DNA from: Christensenella sp. UBA1782
GTDB taxonomy: Bacteria; Bacillota; Clostridia; Christensenellales; DTU072
Direction: 5' to 3'
Length of the DNA stretch: 55,198 bases
Assembly: GCA_002315475.1 (NCBI GenBank)
Contig: DCGI01000003.1
Location: 1-55,198, forward strand
Part shown: piece by piece, positions 8,573 through 16,806 of the stretch
Layout: each line of letters begins with the position of its first letter
Position numbering within the stretch: the stretch's first letter is position 1
Notes under the pieces: generated by a model
What the model saw: only the letters and a program-made list of their open reading frames with translations
Told to the model about the DNA's origin: nothing
The model's database searches: none
Position numbers and translations under genes: made by a program

Positions 8573-8851
8573 GGGGGACGCATCTAAACGTTTCAAGGAA
8601 TAGCACAGTTTTCAAAGGAGAAAAAAGCTATCCTCACATAGCGGTTCCAACGTCACGCAAAAAAACGCAGGGGGACGCATCTAAACATTTCAAGGAATAG
8701 CACACCTTTCAAAGGAGAAAAAAGCTATCCTCACACAGAGGATCCAACGTCACGAAAAAAAAACGAGGGGGACGCATCTAAACGTTTCAAGGAATAACAC
8801 ACCTTTCAAAGGAGAATAGGGTTATTCTCATATAGAGGATCCAACGTCACG
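8573..8851 (+). repeat. Three tandem copies of a structured 97-bp repeat
   Basis: Copies at 8573-8657, 8670-8754 and 8767-8851, each an 85-nt unit from GGGGGACGCATCTAAAC to CAACGTCACG with 12-nt A-rich spacers (period exactly 97). Each has a hairpin with left arm GAATAGC (GAATAAC in copy 3), an inner CCTTTCAAAGG, and a right arm GCTAT (GTTATTC in copy 3). The matched change in copy 3 preserves pairing. Related copies lie at 42901-42973 and 47590-47664. The last copy supplies the stop codon of the facing gene. Confidence 0.9.
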
Positions 8852-9956
8852 TTGGGATGAGGATGAGGGGTACTTCCATTTCTTCGGTGAGTCCCGTATG
8901 TTGTCCCAAGAAGCAATCGGTATTTTCGTGCATCAGAACGATGGCGTGAGAAAAGGTACCCACGCCCAAATAGGTACCGAGCCGTTTCGTTTTTTCGGAA
9001 TCGCCGCCGAACACACCCCGAGAGATCAGGTCGGAGGTTTTCAGAACGGTAATATCCTTGCCGTAGGTTTCTTGCATATAGCGGAGAAATTCTTCTTCTC
9101 TGCCTTTCTTCGGCGTCAAAGAAACCGCGCGCACTTCGATCGACAAGGGGCGAGCCAACATTTCGGCAAGGCGTTTATCGCGGTATAGCGGAACGTATCC
9201 CGTTATATCCACCTGTCCATGGTCGGCGGTGATGACGACGAGGGTATCCGGATATTTTTCGGTGAGCGCCTTCATCCTTTTTTCCAGCAACGCAACCGCC
9301 GCTTTGCCTTCGGCACTCGTGACGCCGTAATGGTGAAAAATGCCGTCGGGTTGGGGACAGTGCGCATAGACGAACTGTTTGCCTTCGCTCGAGCAAGCTT
9401 CTTCCAAACCGTCGAACAGTTCGTCAAAGGACTCGCAACGTTTGCCTTCTTCCCGTCCCGGCAGAATGTCGGACAGCAGGGTGGTGACGTGATAGTCGCT
9501 CGGCGTATCCTTAAAGAACGGCTCCAACGGGAAAATTTCCATCATTTTCTTTTTATCCATTTTGACGGAATGATCTTCCGATTTTTCCTGCGTCAAAATG
9601 TCCCATCTGCCCCCTTCTTCGGGTATGTCCATGCACCAACCGAATCTGCCATGCTCGTACGGATACAACCCCGAATACAACGTCGCCGACGCACATGCGG
9701 TGGTGGACGGAAAAACGGTGGTCAGCGTGCGTACAAGATGACTGCGGAAAAACCCGTTTTCCTCGGCGTTCCGTTCCAACGGATATTTGCCTAAGGCGTC
9801 CAAAATGACAAACAAAACGTTTTTGTAGCCTTTTCGTAACGCTTCGTCCAGTTCCGGCAACGTCGGTTTTCCGTTCGGCTTGCCCAAAAACTTGGCAAAC
9901 GAAGCACTGATATTGATGATATTGTTGTTCCAATCGGGATAAATAAAGGATTCCAT
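8847..9956 (-). CDS. Type I phosphodiesterase/nucleotide pyrophosphatase (alkaline phosphatase superfamily) protein
   Basis: 369 aa, no signal peptide, so cytoplasmic. Motifs: FVILDALG near 50 (first metal Asp), TTVFPSTTACASATLYSG near 80 (nucleophile Thr), PDGIFHHYG near 205 (metal Asp and His), ITADHGQ near 245 (Asp-His), and GQHTGLTEEM near 352 (His). All residues expected for a two-metal alkaline-phosphatase-superfamily hydrolase are present; substrate unknown. It starts 3 nt after the TrpR-like gene. Its stop codon TGA (8847-8849) lies inside the third copy of the tandem repeat. Confidence 0.82.
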   Translation of the reverse strand: MESFIYPDWNNNIINISASFAKFLGKPNGKPTLPELDEALRKGYKNVLFVILDALGKYPLERNAEENGFFRSHLVRTLTTVFPSTTACASATLYSGLYPYEHGRFGWCMDIPEEGGRWDILTQEKSEDHSVKMDKKKMMEIFPLEPFFKDTPSDYHVTTLLSDILPGREEGKRCESFDELFDGLEEACSSEGKQFVYAHCPQPDGIFHHYGVTSAEGKAAVALLEKRMKALTEKYPDTLVVITADHGQVDITGYVPLYRDKRLAEMLARPLSIEVRAVSLTPKKGREEEFLRYMQETYGKDITVLKTSDLISRGVFGGDSEKTKRLGTYLGVGTFSHAIVLMHENTDCFLGQHTGLTEEMEVPLILIPT

Positions 9957-9959
9957 AAT

Positions 9960-10262
9960 TTATTTTTTCGTTTTCTCCGACCATTCTTTTAATATTTCGC
10001 TATACCCGCCGCTACCATGCTGTATACAACGGGATACGCGAGAGACCGTCGCACTCGAAAGGTCGACGTCTTGCAGTACGTCCTTATAGGTCTTACCTTC
10101 CATCAAAAGCAAAGCGCAACGCAGTCTGCCCGCCATCTGCTCCACTTCGTTATAAGTGCATAAGTCTTCTAAGACGGCGGCTATCTTGTCAGGATCGTCT
10201 AATTGCGCAAAAAATCGATATAAAAGCTCTAAGTTTTCTTTTTTTTCTTTTTGTTTTTTCAC
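9960..10262 (-). CDS. YerC/YecD-family TrpR-like DNA-binding protein
   Basis: 100 aa. A TrpR-type helix-turn-helix (YKDVLQDVDLSSATVSRVSRCI, roughly 58-80) follows the AALLEDL/VEQMAGRL helices typical of the YerC/YecD family of Bacillota. The ligand and regulon of the family are not established. Cotranscribed with the phosphodiesterase gene. A 7-bp inverted repeat, ACTTTAA...TTAAAGT (10293-10299 and 10312-10318), spans its -35 box and could be an autoregulatory site. Confidence 0.82.
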   Translation of the reverse strand: MKKQKEKKENLELLYRFFAQLDDPDKIAAVLEDLCTYNEVEQMAGRLRCALLLMEGKTYKDVLQDVDLSSATVSRVSRCIQHGSGGYSEILKEWSEKTKK

Positions 10263-10282
10263 TGTGCCATCTCCTTGTATTC

Positions 10283-10311
10283 ATTCTATCATACTTTAAC
10301 GATTTAGTCAA
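10283..10311 (-). promoter_or_regulatory. Promoter of the TrpR-like gene
   Basis: Minus strand TTGACT, 17 nt, TAGAAT, overlapping an ACTTTAA/TTAAAGT inverted repeat. Confidence 0.7.
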
Positions 10312-10387
10312 TTAAAGTTTTCTTTTGTTTTTGCGAGCATTCTCGCCGTACACAAGGACATAAGCGACACGCCGAGAATTTCTACTC

Positions 10388-10416
10388 TTGACTTATTTCA
10401 TAATTAAGTATATAAT
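10388..10416 (+). promoter_or_regulatory. Promoter of the GH3-to-epimerase run
   Basis: TTGACT, 17 nt, TATAAT, about 40 nt upstream of the GH3 start. Confidence 0.8.
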
Positions 10417-10458
10417 AATATTAAGGTAATACATATTGTCTACAATGGGAGGACTGTT

Positions 10459-12867
10459 ATGGCGGACGTCGACAAGATTTTGAAAGAGATGACTTTGGAA
10501 GAAAAAGCTTCTTTGGCAAGCGGAAAAACGTTTTGGCTGACAAAACCGATTCCTCGTTTGGGCGTTCCTTCCGTTTTGATGACGGACGGTCCGCACGGAC
10601 TTCGGAAAGAAGTGGGGGCGGAGCGTGACGAAAAAGGTCGCACCAACGTCATGAAAAGCAGTGAAAAATCCACTTGTTTCCCGCCGGCGGTCACTTCGGC
10701 GAGCACTTGGGATCCCGATTTATTATACCGCATGGGACAAGCAATCGGAGAAGAAGCGCAAGCTCAACACGTTTCCACCGTTCTGGGGCCGGGAATCAAC
10801 ATGAAACGGAATCCTCTTTGCGGTCGAAACTTCGAATACTTTTCCGAAGATCCCCTTTTGGCTTCTCGCCTTGCTACGTCGTTCGTACAGGGGGTGCAGA
10901 GTCAAGACGTAGGTTGCTCCTTAAAGCATTTTTGCGGAAACAATCAAGAATATAATCGTATGTCCGTCGACACCATCGTGGACGAAAGGACGCTGCGGGA
11001 AATTTATCTGCCCGCCTTCGAACGGACGGTCAAGGACGCACAACCGTATCAAGTCATGTGTTCTTACAACAAGCTCAACGGAACCTATCTGTCCGATAAC
11101 CGCCGTATGCTGACCGACGTATTACGGAAAGAGTGGCATTTCGACGGTATCGTCGTCAGCGACTGGGGTGCGACGAACGACCGTGTGGAAGGCGTCAAAG
11201 CGGGCATGGACTTACAAATGCCCACCTGCAAAGGCATCGACGATCGAGCCGTCGTGCGGGCGGTGCGAAACGGGGACTTGGACGAAGCCGACTTGGATGC
11301 GATGACGGCAAGACTGCTTCGTTATGCTTTTCGCTGTGCGGACGGTCAAACGGGTGCCGCCACCGACTATACGAAACATCACGCCCTTTGCCGAGAAATC
11401 GGTGCAAAAGGTGCTGTGCTTTTGAAAAACGAAGGGCTTTTACCCTTGCGGGACGATGAAACGGTCGCCGTCATCGGTAAACTCGCCGAAGAAAGCCGCT
11501 ATCAGGGTGCGGGCAGCTCTCGCATCGAGTGTAAAAATCTCGTACATCTGACCACCGCCCTACGACAAGAAGGCAAAAAATATACTTATGCACAAGGATA
11601 TACTCTGCAAGGGGACGGCGTAGATGAAAACTTACTGCAAGAAGCCGTCCGTACGGCACGGGGAAAAGACAAGGTCGTCCTCGTCGTCGGTCTGACCGAC
11701 GCTTATGAAAGCGAAGGTTTTGACAGAACCCATTTAGACCTGCCCGAAGGGCATAACAAACTGGTGGAAGCCGTCCTTGCCGTCAACAAAAACGTCGTTA
11801 TCGTTTTGGAAGGCGGTTCTCCCATGAGAATGCCTTGGAAAGATAAAGTCGGAGCGATTTTGAACGTGTATCTGCAAGGCGAAGCGGTGGGAGAGTCGAT
11901 TTGCGACCTACTGTACGGAAAGGTTTGTCCCTGCGGAAAGCTTGCCGAGACCTTCCCCGAAGAACTCTCCGACGTCCTCAGTCAAAAATACTTTCCGATG
12001 GGGCCGAAGACGGTGGAATATCGAGAAGGTATTTTCATCGGGTATCGGTATTTCGATTCCGCCCGCAAAAACGTGGCGTTCCCCTTCGGATTCGGACTCA
12101 GTTATACCTCTTTTGTGCTATCCGATTTTGCCGTAACGGACGATTTTACCGTAACCTGTACCGTCGAAAACGTCGGCAAGGTAGCCGGTAGCGAAGTGGT
12201 ACAAGCGTACGTCCATGCCGTCGACTCGCCCGTTTTCCGAGCCGAAAAAGAATTAAAAGGCTTTACGCGCGTTTCTTTGGAACCCTCCGAAAAGAAAACG
12301 GTAACCGTCAAACTGGACGAACGAGCTTACGCTTTCTATAACACCGCCGTAAACGACTGGAGCGTCCTCTCGGGCAAATACGAAATTTTGGTCGGCACTT
12401 CTTCGAGAGATATTCTTTTCACCGAAGAAAGAACCGTCGTCGGGCAAGAGGAAGTCGCTCTCCCCGCTTACTCCGAAGAAGTCAAGCAAGTATACGGACG
12501 TATCGACGCCTGTACGGAAATCCCCGCTTCGGCGTTCGCTTCGCTGTACGGCAAAGAACTCCCCGATAATTCTCCCTACAAAGTGGGCAATTTCCATCAA
12601 AACTGCACCCTTTCCGACGTATCCTGTACCAAAGTCGGAAAAGGCATCGTCAAAGTCATGAAGTTTATCGGCAAACTCATCGCCGGTGACTCCGTAAACG
12701 CCGCCATGATAGTCAATACCGTTACGTCTTTACCGCTGCGGGCATTCAGCGGTTTTTCGGGCGGTGCTCTTTCCCCCTATTCGGTCGCCGGTTTGGTGGA
12801 TATCTTCAATAAGAAAAAAGGCGGTTTCCGTAAATTTTTAGCCGGATTCCTCCCGAAAAACAAATAA
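10459..12867 (+). CDS. Glycoside hydrolase family 3 beta-glucosidase-type enzyme
   Basis: 802 aa without a signal peptide, so probably cytoplasmic. N-terminal barrel with PSVLMTDGPHGLR (near 35) and the nucleophile motif VVSDWGA (Asp near 235); second domain with YESEGFDR (near 417), where the acid/base Glu of GH3 enzymes sits; a fibronectin-III-like domain from about 570; and a further 120 residues at the C-terminus. Retaining exo-glycosidases of this kind release beta-linked glucose or xylose; the substrate is not readable. RBS GGGAGG 7 nt before ATG. First gene of the plus-strand run. Confidence 0.9.
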   Translation: MADVDKILKEMTLEEKASLASGKTFWLTKPIPRLGVPSVLMTDGPHGLRKEVGAERDEKGRTNVMKSSEKSTCFPPAVTSASTWDPDLLYRMGQAIGEEAQAQHVSTVLGPGINMKRNPLCGRNFEYFSEDPLLASRLATSFVQGVQSQDVGCSLKHFCGNNQEYNRMSVDTIVDERTLREIYLPAFERTVKDAQPYQVMCSYNKLNGTYLSDNRRMLTDVLRKEWHFDGIVVSDWGATNDRVEGVKAGMDLQMPTCKGIDDRAVVRAVRNGDLDEADLDAMTARLLRYAFRCADGQTGAATDYTKHHALCREIGAKGAVLLKNEGLLPLRDDETVAVIGKLAEESRYQGAGSSRIECKNLVHLTTALRQEGKKYTYAQGYTLQGDGVDENLLQEAVRTARGKDKVVLVVGLTDAYESEGFDRTHLDLPEGHNKLVEAVLAVNKNVVIVLEGGSPMRMPWKDKVGAILNVYLQGEAVGESICDLLYGKVCPCGKLAETFPEELSDVLSQKYFPMGPKTVEYREGIFIGYRYFDSARKNVAFPFGFGLSYTSFVLSDFAVTDDFTVTCTVENVGKVAGSEVVQAYVHAVDSPVFRAEKELKGFTRVSLEPSEKKTVTVKLDERAYAFYNTAVNDWSVLSGKYEILVGTSSRDILFTEERTVVGQEEVALPAYSEEVKQVYGRIDACTEIPASAFASLYGKELPDNSPYKVGNFHQNCTLSDVSCTKVGKGIVKVMKFIGKLIAGDSVNAAMIVNTVTSLPLRAFSGFSGGALSPYSVAGLVDIFNKKKGGFRKFLAGFLPKNK

Positions 12868-12879
12868 GAGGAACTGTAC

Positions 12880-14259
12880 ATGAAAAGACCTTTTACGCGG
12901 ACGGAATTTCATTTATCGGATACTTTGCTGATTTTATATCCATTTCTGCTCGCCGCAGCGTACTACTTCGTTTGGTTTTATGACCTCGGTATATACGGAC
13001 TTGCCTTCGTGCCGGTGGCACTCGGTATCTGTTTAATCTTTTGCAAAGACGTCTATCCGACGATTCCGTTTTTCTTTTTGTTCGTACAAGGCATCAACAA
13101 GACCTATACGAACGAGTTCTCCACCGCTTTGTACGGCTTTTGCTTGCTGTTCTTTGTGGCAAGCTTTGTGATTCATTTCATTCGCTTCCGTACCGACGCC
13201 AAAAAACCTTCTTTCTTTCTGCTTGCCTGCGCGCTCTTTTTGATTGCTCTCGGGTTTTCGGGATTTTTCTTCCCCGACAAGGACGAATATTTACAAAAAA
13301 TACTTCTCGGTCTGTGCGTACTGTACGGACTGCTTTTGTTGCTCTTTTCTCACTATTTTACGGCGGAAAAAAACAAACGAGCCGTCAAACTGATTCTTCT
13401 GTCGGTCGTGGCTTCCTCCCTTTTGGCGACGGCGCAATTCTTGACCGTTTTGCAACAATCGGAAAACCTCTACCTGACGTTAACGCATAAAAATTTGATG
13501 GATATCGGCTACGCCAATTCCAACCAAATCGCCAACCTCATCGCACGCATCGTGCCGATTTGTTTTTACTTCGCTTCGGGCAGAAAGAAAATATCCGTTC
13601 TGTGGTTGATACCCGCCACCGCTTTCACGTTGTTTATCCTGTTGACTATGGCGAAAGCGACGATTCTGGTACTCCTCGTAGTATACGTCCTTTGCTTCAT
13701 CGTATTCTTTATCGTTTCTCCGAACAAACTTTTTTATCTGCTGTCCTTCATCGTCTGCGTCTGCGGCGTAGTAGCTTTGTATTATCTCCTGCCTTACAGT
13801 AAAGAACTCATAGGAACCCTTGTCGACAAAGGCTTCGACGACAACGGACGTTTTGCCCTTTGGAAAGAAGGTATCGCCCTGTTCCAAGAAAACTTCCTTT
13901 TCGGGACGGGCTTCGGGTACAACTTCGGAAAAATGCATCCGGACACTCCGTACTGGTATCACAACACCGTTGTGCAAACCCTTGCCTGCTCGGGCGTTAT
14001 CGGTACGGCGGGGTTGGGCATTTATCTGTTCACGCAACATATTTCTTTGCTTTACACCAAAAACGTCACCGTCTACGCCGTTTGGTTCGTACTGCTGTTA
14101 ATACAGGGTATAGCCCTATTGGACATACACTTCTACACGCCGCAAGAGTTCATTCAAATGACGGTGATGACCTGTGCCTGCTTACCGTGCTTGTATACCC
14201 AAAGAAAAATACCGAAAAAAATAAAAATACCGAAGAAAAAAGTCCTTTGGTACGAATAA
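12880..14259 (+). CDS. O-antigen ligase/polymerase (Wzy_C-like) membrane protein
   Basis: 459 aa with about 11-12 hydrophobic segments and one large loop. The block LFGTGFGYNFG...YWYHNTVVQTLACSG (about 345-375) matches the conserved loop of O-antigen ligase/WaaL-Wzy proteins, including the essential His. Predicted to polymerise or ligate a surface polysaccharide. RBS GAGG ahead of ATG, 12 nt after the GH3 stop. The basic C-tail (KIPKKIKIPKKK) is cytoplasmic. Confidence 0.8.
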   Translation: MKRPFTRTEFHLSDTLLILYPFLLAAAYYFVWFYDLGIYGLAFVPVALGICLIFCKDVYPTIPFFFLFVQGINKTYTNEFSTALYGFCLLFFVASFVIHFIRFRTDAKKPSFFLLACALFLIALGFSGFFFPDKDEYLQKILLGLCVLYGLLLLLFSHYFTAEKNKRAVKLILLSVVASSLLATAQFLTVLQQSENLYLTLTHKNLMDIGYANSNQIANLIARIVPICFYFASGRKKISVLWLIPATAFTLFILLTMAKATILVLLVVYVLCFIVFFIVSPNKLFYLLSFIVCVCGVVALYYLLPYSKELIGTLVDKGFDDNGRFALWKEGIALFQENFLFGTGFGYNFGKMHPDTPYWYHNTVVQTLACSGVIGTAGLGIYLFTQHISLLYTKNVTVYAVWFVLLLIQGIALLDIHFYTPQEFIQMTVMTCACLPCLYTQRKIPKKIKIPKKKVLWYE

Positions 14260-14268
14260 CGAATCTAT

Positions 14269-16779
14269 ATGAATAAGAATAAGAAAAAGAAAAAACAAAC
14301 TACCGACACACCCGAAATCGTTTGGGAAGAAACACCGGAATACGTCGAACGCGGCTTGTCCGACGAAGACGTTCGGCTACGCATCGAAGGGGGAAAAGTC
14401 AACGGAGAACAAACGGTACGCACCAAAAGCGTACTGCAAATCTTCATGGGCAATATCTTCACCTTCTTTAACTTCGTATTCTTGGCGATGGCGATTATTT
14501 TACTGTTCTTTGTGTCGAGGGACACTTCCGGTTTGGGAAACTTCGGGTTTGTGGGGCTCGTTATCGTCAACGCCACCATCCGCATCGTGCAGGAGCTGCG
14601 TGCGAAGAAGACGATGGACGAGCTGTCTTTGATTTCGGCGCCCCACGTTAAAGTCCTACGGAACGGAGAAACTTCGGAAGTCAACGTACCCGACGTCCTC
14701 TTGGACGACTTGATGATACTGTCTGCCGGCAATCAAATCTGTGCCGACGGTATCGTCGTAGACGGCGACATCGAAGTCAACGAAGCTTTGATAACGGGAG
14801 AACCCGACGCCATTCGAAAACGGGCGGGGGACAAAATCATGAGCGGTAGCTGCGTCATTTCGGGCAAAGCCAAAGCACGCGTGATACATATCGGCATGGA
14901 TAACTTCGCCATGAAAATCAGTGCCGGTGCCAAATACTTCAAAAAGCCCAATTCCGAAATTTGGAAAGCTTTGATGCGACTGGTCAAAATTATGGCGTTT
15001 ATCATCGTGCCGCTCGGCGTCGCCTTGTTCGGGGTAAAATACTGTCTGCAACACGCCGACCTCAATATCACCGTCGTCAATATTATCGGTTCTTTGGTGG
15101 GCATGATACCCAACGGCTTAGTCGCTCTGTCCAGTTCCGTCTTTTGTATCAGCGTCATCCGTCTTTCTCGTCACAAAACGCTGGCGCAGGATATGTACTG
15201 CGTGGAAACGCTCGCTCGCGTAGACGTTTTATGTTTGGACAAGACGGGGACGATTACGACGGGAGAAATGGACGTCTACGGCATAGAACCGAGAAACGGT
15301 CTGGAAAAAGAACTTTTTTGTGAAATGTTGACCAATTTAATGCACGCCTCGCAAGACGAAAACGCTACGGCGGTCGCTATCCGCGCTTTCGTGCAAGATA
15401 CCCCCGTCACCGGAGAAGCGGAGTTTACCGTACCGTTTTCTTCCGCCCGTAAATGGAGCGGTGCTTTCATCAACGGAAAAAGCTTTATCTTGGGCGCACC
15501 CGAGTTTATTTTGGAAAACGACGAAGACTTACGGACGTTCTGTTCTCGTGCGGCGTCCCAAGGACTACGCGTTCTGGCGGTGGCAAGCTCTTTTCAAAAA
15601 ATCGAAAACAACACCCTCCCCGAAAATATCGAATTGGAAGGGTTCGTATATCTCAGCGATAAAATTCGTCCCGAAGCCCCCGACACGTTGCGTTTCTTCC
15701 GAGAAGAAGGGGTAACGGTCAAACTGATTTCGGGGGACAATCCAGTCACCGTTCGGGCGGTTGCCGTACGGGCGGGTTTGGAAAACTGCGATTCTTATAT
15801 TGATTTAAGCACGTTGCCGAAAGATACCGATTATGCGGAAATCGCCGAAAAGTATACCATTTTCGGACGTGTGCTTCCCGACCAAAAACTTGCTCTCGTC
15901 AAGGCTCTCAAAAAACTCGGTCATACCGTCGCCATGACGGGGGACGGCGTCAACGACGTACTCGCTCTGAAAGAAGCCGACTGTTCGGTGGCGGTGGCGA
16001 GCGGTTCCGATGCGGCAAAGAACGTCAGTAGCCTCGTCCTCTTGGATAACAATTTTGCTTCCTTGCCGAAGGTCGTGGCGGAAGGACGACGCTCCATCAA
16101 CAATTTGGAACGTTCGGCGTCCCTTTTCCTCATGAAGACACTCTACAACTTTTTGTTGGCGTTGTTGTTCCTTATCGTACCCACCGACCTGCCGTTTGCT
16201 CCCCAACAACTGACGTTTATCGGCATGGTCACCATCGGTATCCCGTCCTTTATTTTGGCGTTGGAACCCAATAAAGAGCGGGTTACGGGAAGGTTTTTGC
16301 CCAAAGTCCTCTGTAACGCCCTGCCGGGCTCGTTAATGGTCGTCATCGGTATCGGTTTGGTCTTGTTGGCAAAACAGTACCTTCTCCCCGATATGACGGA
16401 CGAACAGGCGCAAATCGTTTACGTCTTGATTACCACCTTCGTCGGCTTTATTTATCTGTTCAAAGTTTGTCTGCCCTTTAACGCCGTCCACGTGATTTTG
16501 TTCTTGGGGGACTTGGCGATTTTTGTGGGCGTATACTTTATCAACGTTCCGTTTATCGACCTGCAAGAGCTGTTCGGTCTGTCTACCGACTTCACGAGGG
16601 AAGTCCTTTGGACGTCGGGAGCCATCGCCTCCATCGTGTTGCCTTGGTTTATTATTCTGCTGAAAGTGACGAGTTCTATGCGTGTTTCCATAGAAAAATC
16701 CTTAGATTTACGGGACGAAAAGAAGAAAAAAAGAAAAGAAAAACGCAAACAAAAACAAGCACGTCGAAAAGCGGCGTAA
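14269..16779 (+). CDS. Cation-transporting P-type ATPase, CtpE-like
   Basis: 836 aa. Actuator motif ITGEPDAI (near 175), phosphorylation motif DKTGTIT (Asp324), hinge MTGDGVND (near 555) and C-terminal membrane domain from about 620. Overall arrangement resembles mycobacterial CtpE, proposed to take up calcium. The M4 segment reads GMIPNGL (residues 279-284), where related pumps have PEGL with an ion-binding Glu. Lys/Arg-rich tails at both ends. Starts 9 nt after the previous stop with no clear Shine-Dalgarno, so translation is probably coupled. Confidence 0.88.
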   Translation: MNKNKKKKKQTTDTPEIVWEETPEYVERGLSDEDVRLRIEGGKVNGEQTVRTKSVLQIFMGNIFTFFNFVFLAMAIILLFFVSRDTSGLGNFGFVGLVIVNATIRIVQELRAKKTMDELSLISAPHVKVLRNGETSEVNVPDVLLDDLMILSAGNQICADGIVVDGDIEVNEALITGEPDAIRKRAGDKIMSGSCVISGKAKARVIHIGMDNFAMKISAGAKYFKKPNSEIWKALMRLVKIMAFIIVPLGVALFGVKYCLQHADLNITVVNIIGSLVGMIPNGLVALSSSVFCISVIRLSRHKTLAQDMYCVETLARVDVLCLDKTGTITTGEMDVYGIEPRNGLEKELFCEMLTNLMHASQDENATAVAIRAFVQDTPVTGEAEFTVPFSSARKWSGAFINGKSFILGAPEFILENDEDLRTFCSRAASQGLRVLAVASSFQKIENNTLPENIELEGFVYLSDKIRPEAPDTLRFFREEGVTVKLISGDNPVTVRAVAVRAGLENCDSYIDLSTLPKDTDYAEIAEKYTIFGRVLPDQKLALVKALKKLGHTVAMTGDGVNDVLALKEADCSVAVASGSDAAKNVSSLVLLDNNFASLPKVVAEGRRSINNLERSASLFLMKTLYNFLLALLFLIVPTDLPFAPQQLTFIGMVTIGIPSFILALEPNKERVTGRFLPKVLCNALPGSLMVVIGIGLVLLAKQYLLPDMTDEQAQIVYVLITTFVGFIYLFKVCLPFNAVHVILFLGDLAIFVGVYFINVPFIDLQELFGLSTDFTREVLWTSGAIASIVLPWFIILLKVTSSMRVSIEKSLDLRDEKKKKRKEKRKQKQARRKAA

Positions 16780-16806
16780 TCAAAACATTCGTATCGGAGG
16801 TATTTT

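Noticed and set aside
8573..8851. CRISPR array
   Set aside because: The repeats are 85 nt with 12-nt A-rich near-constant spacers and there are no cas genes.
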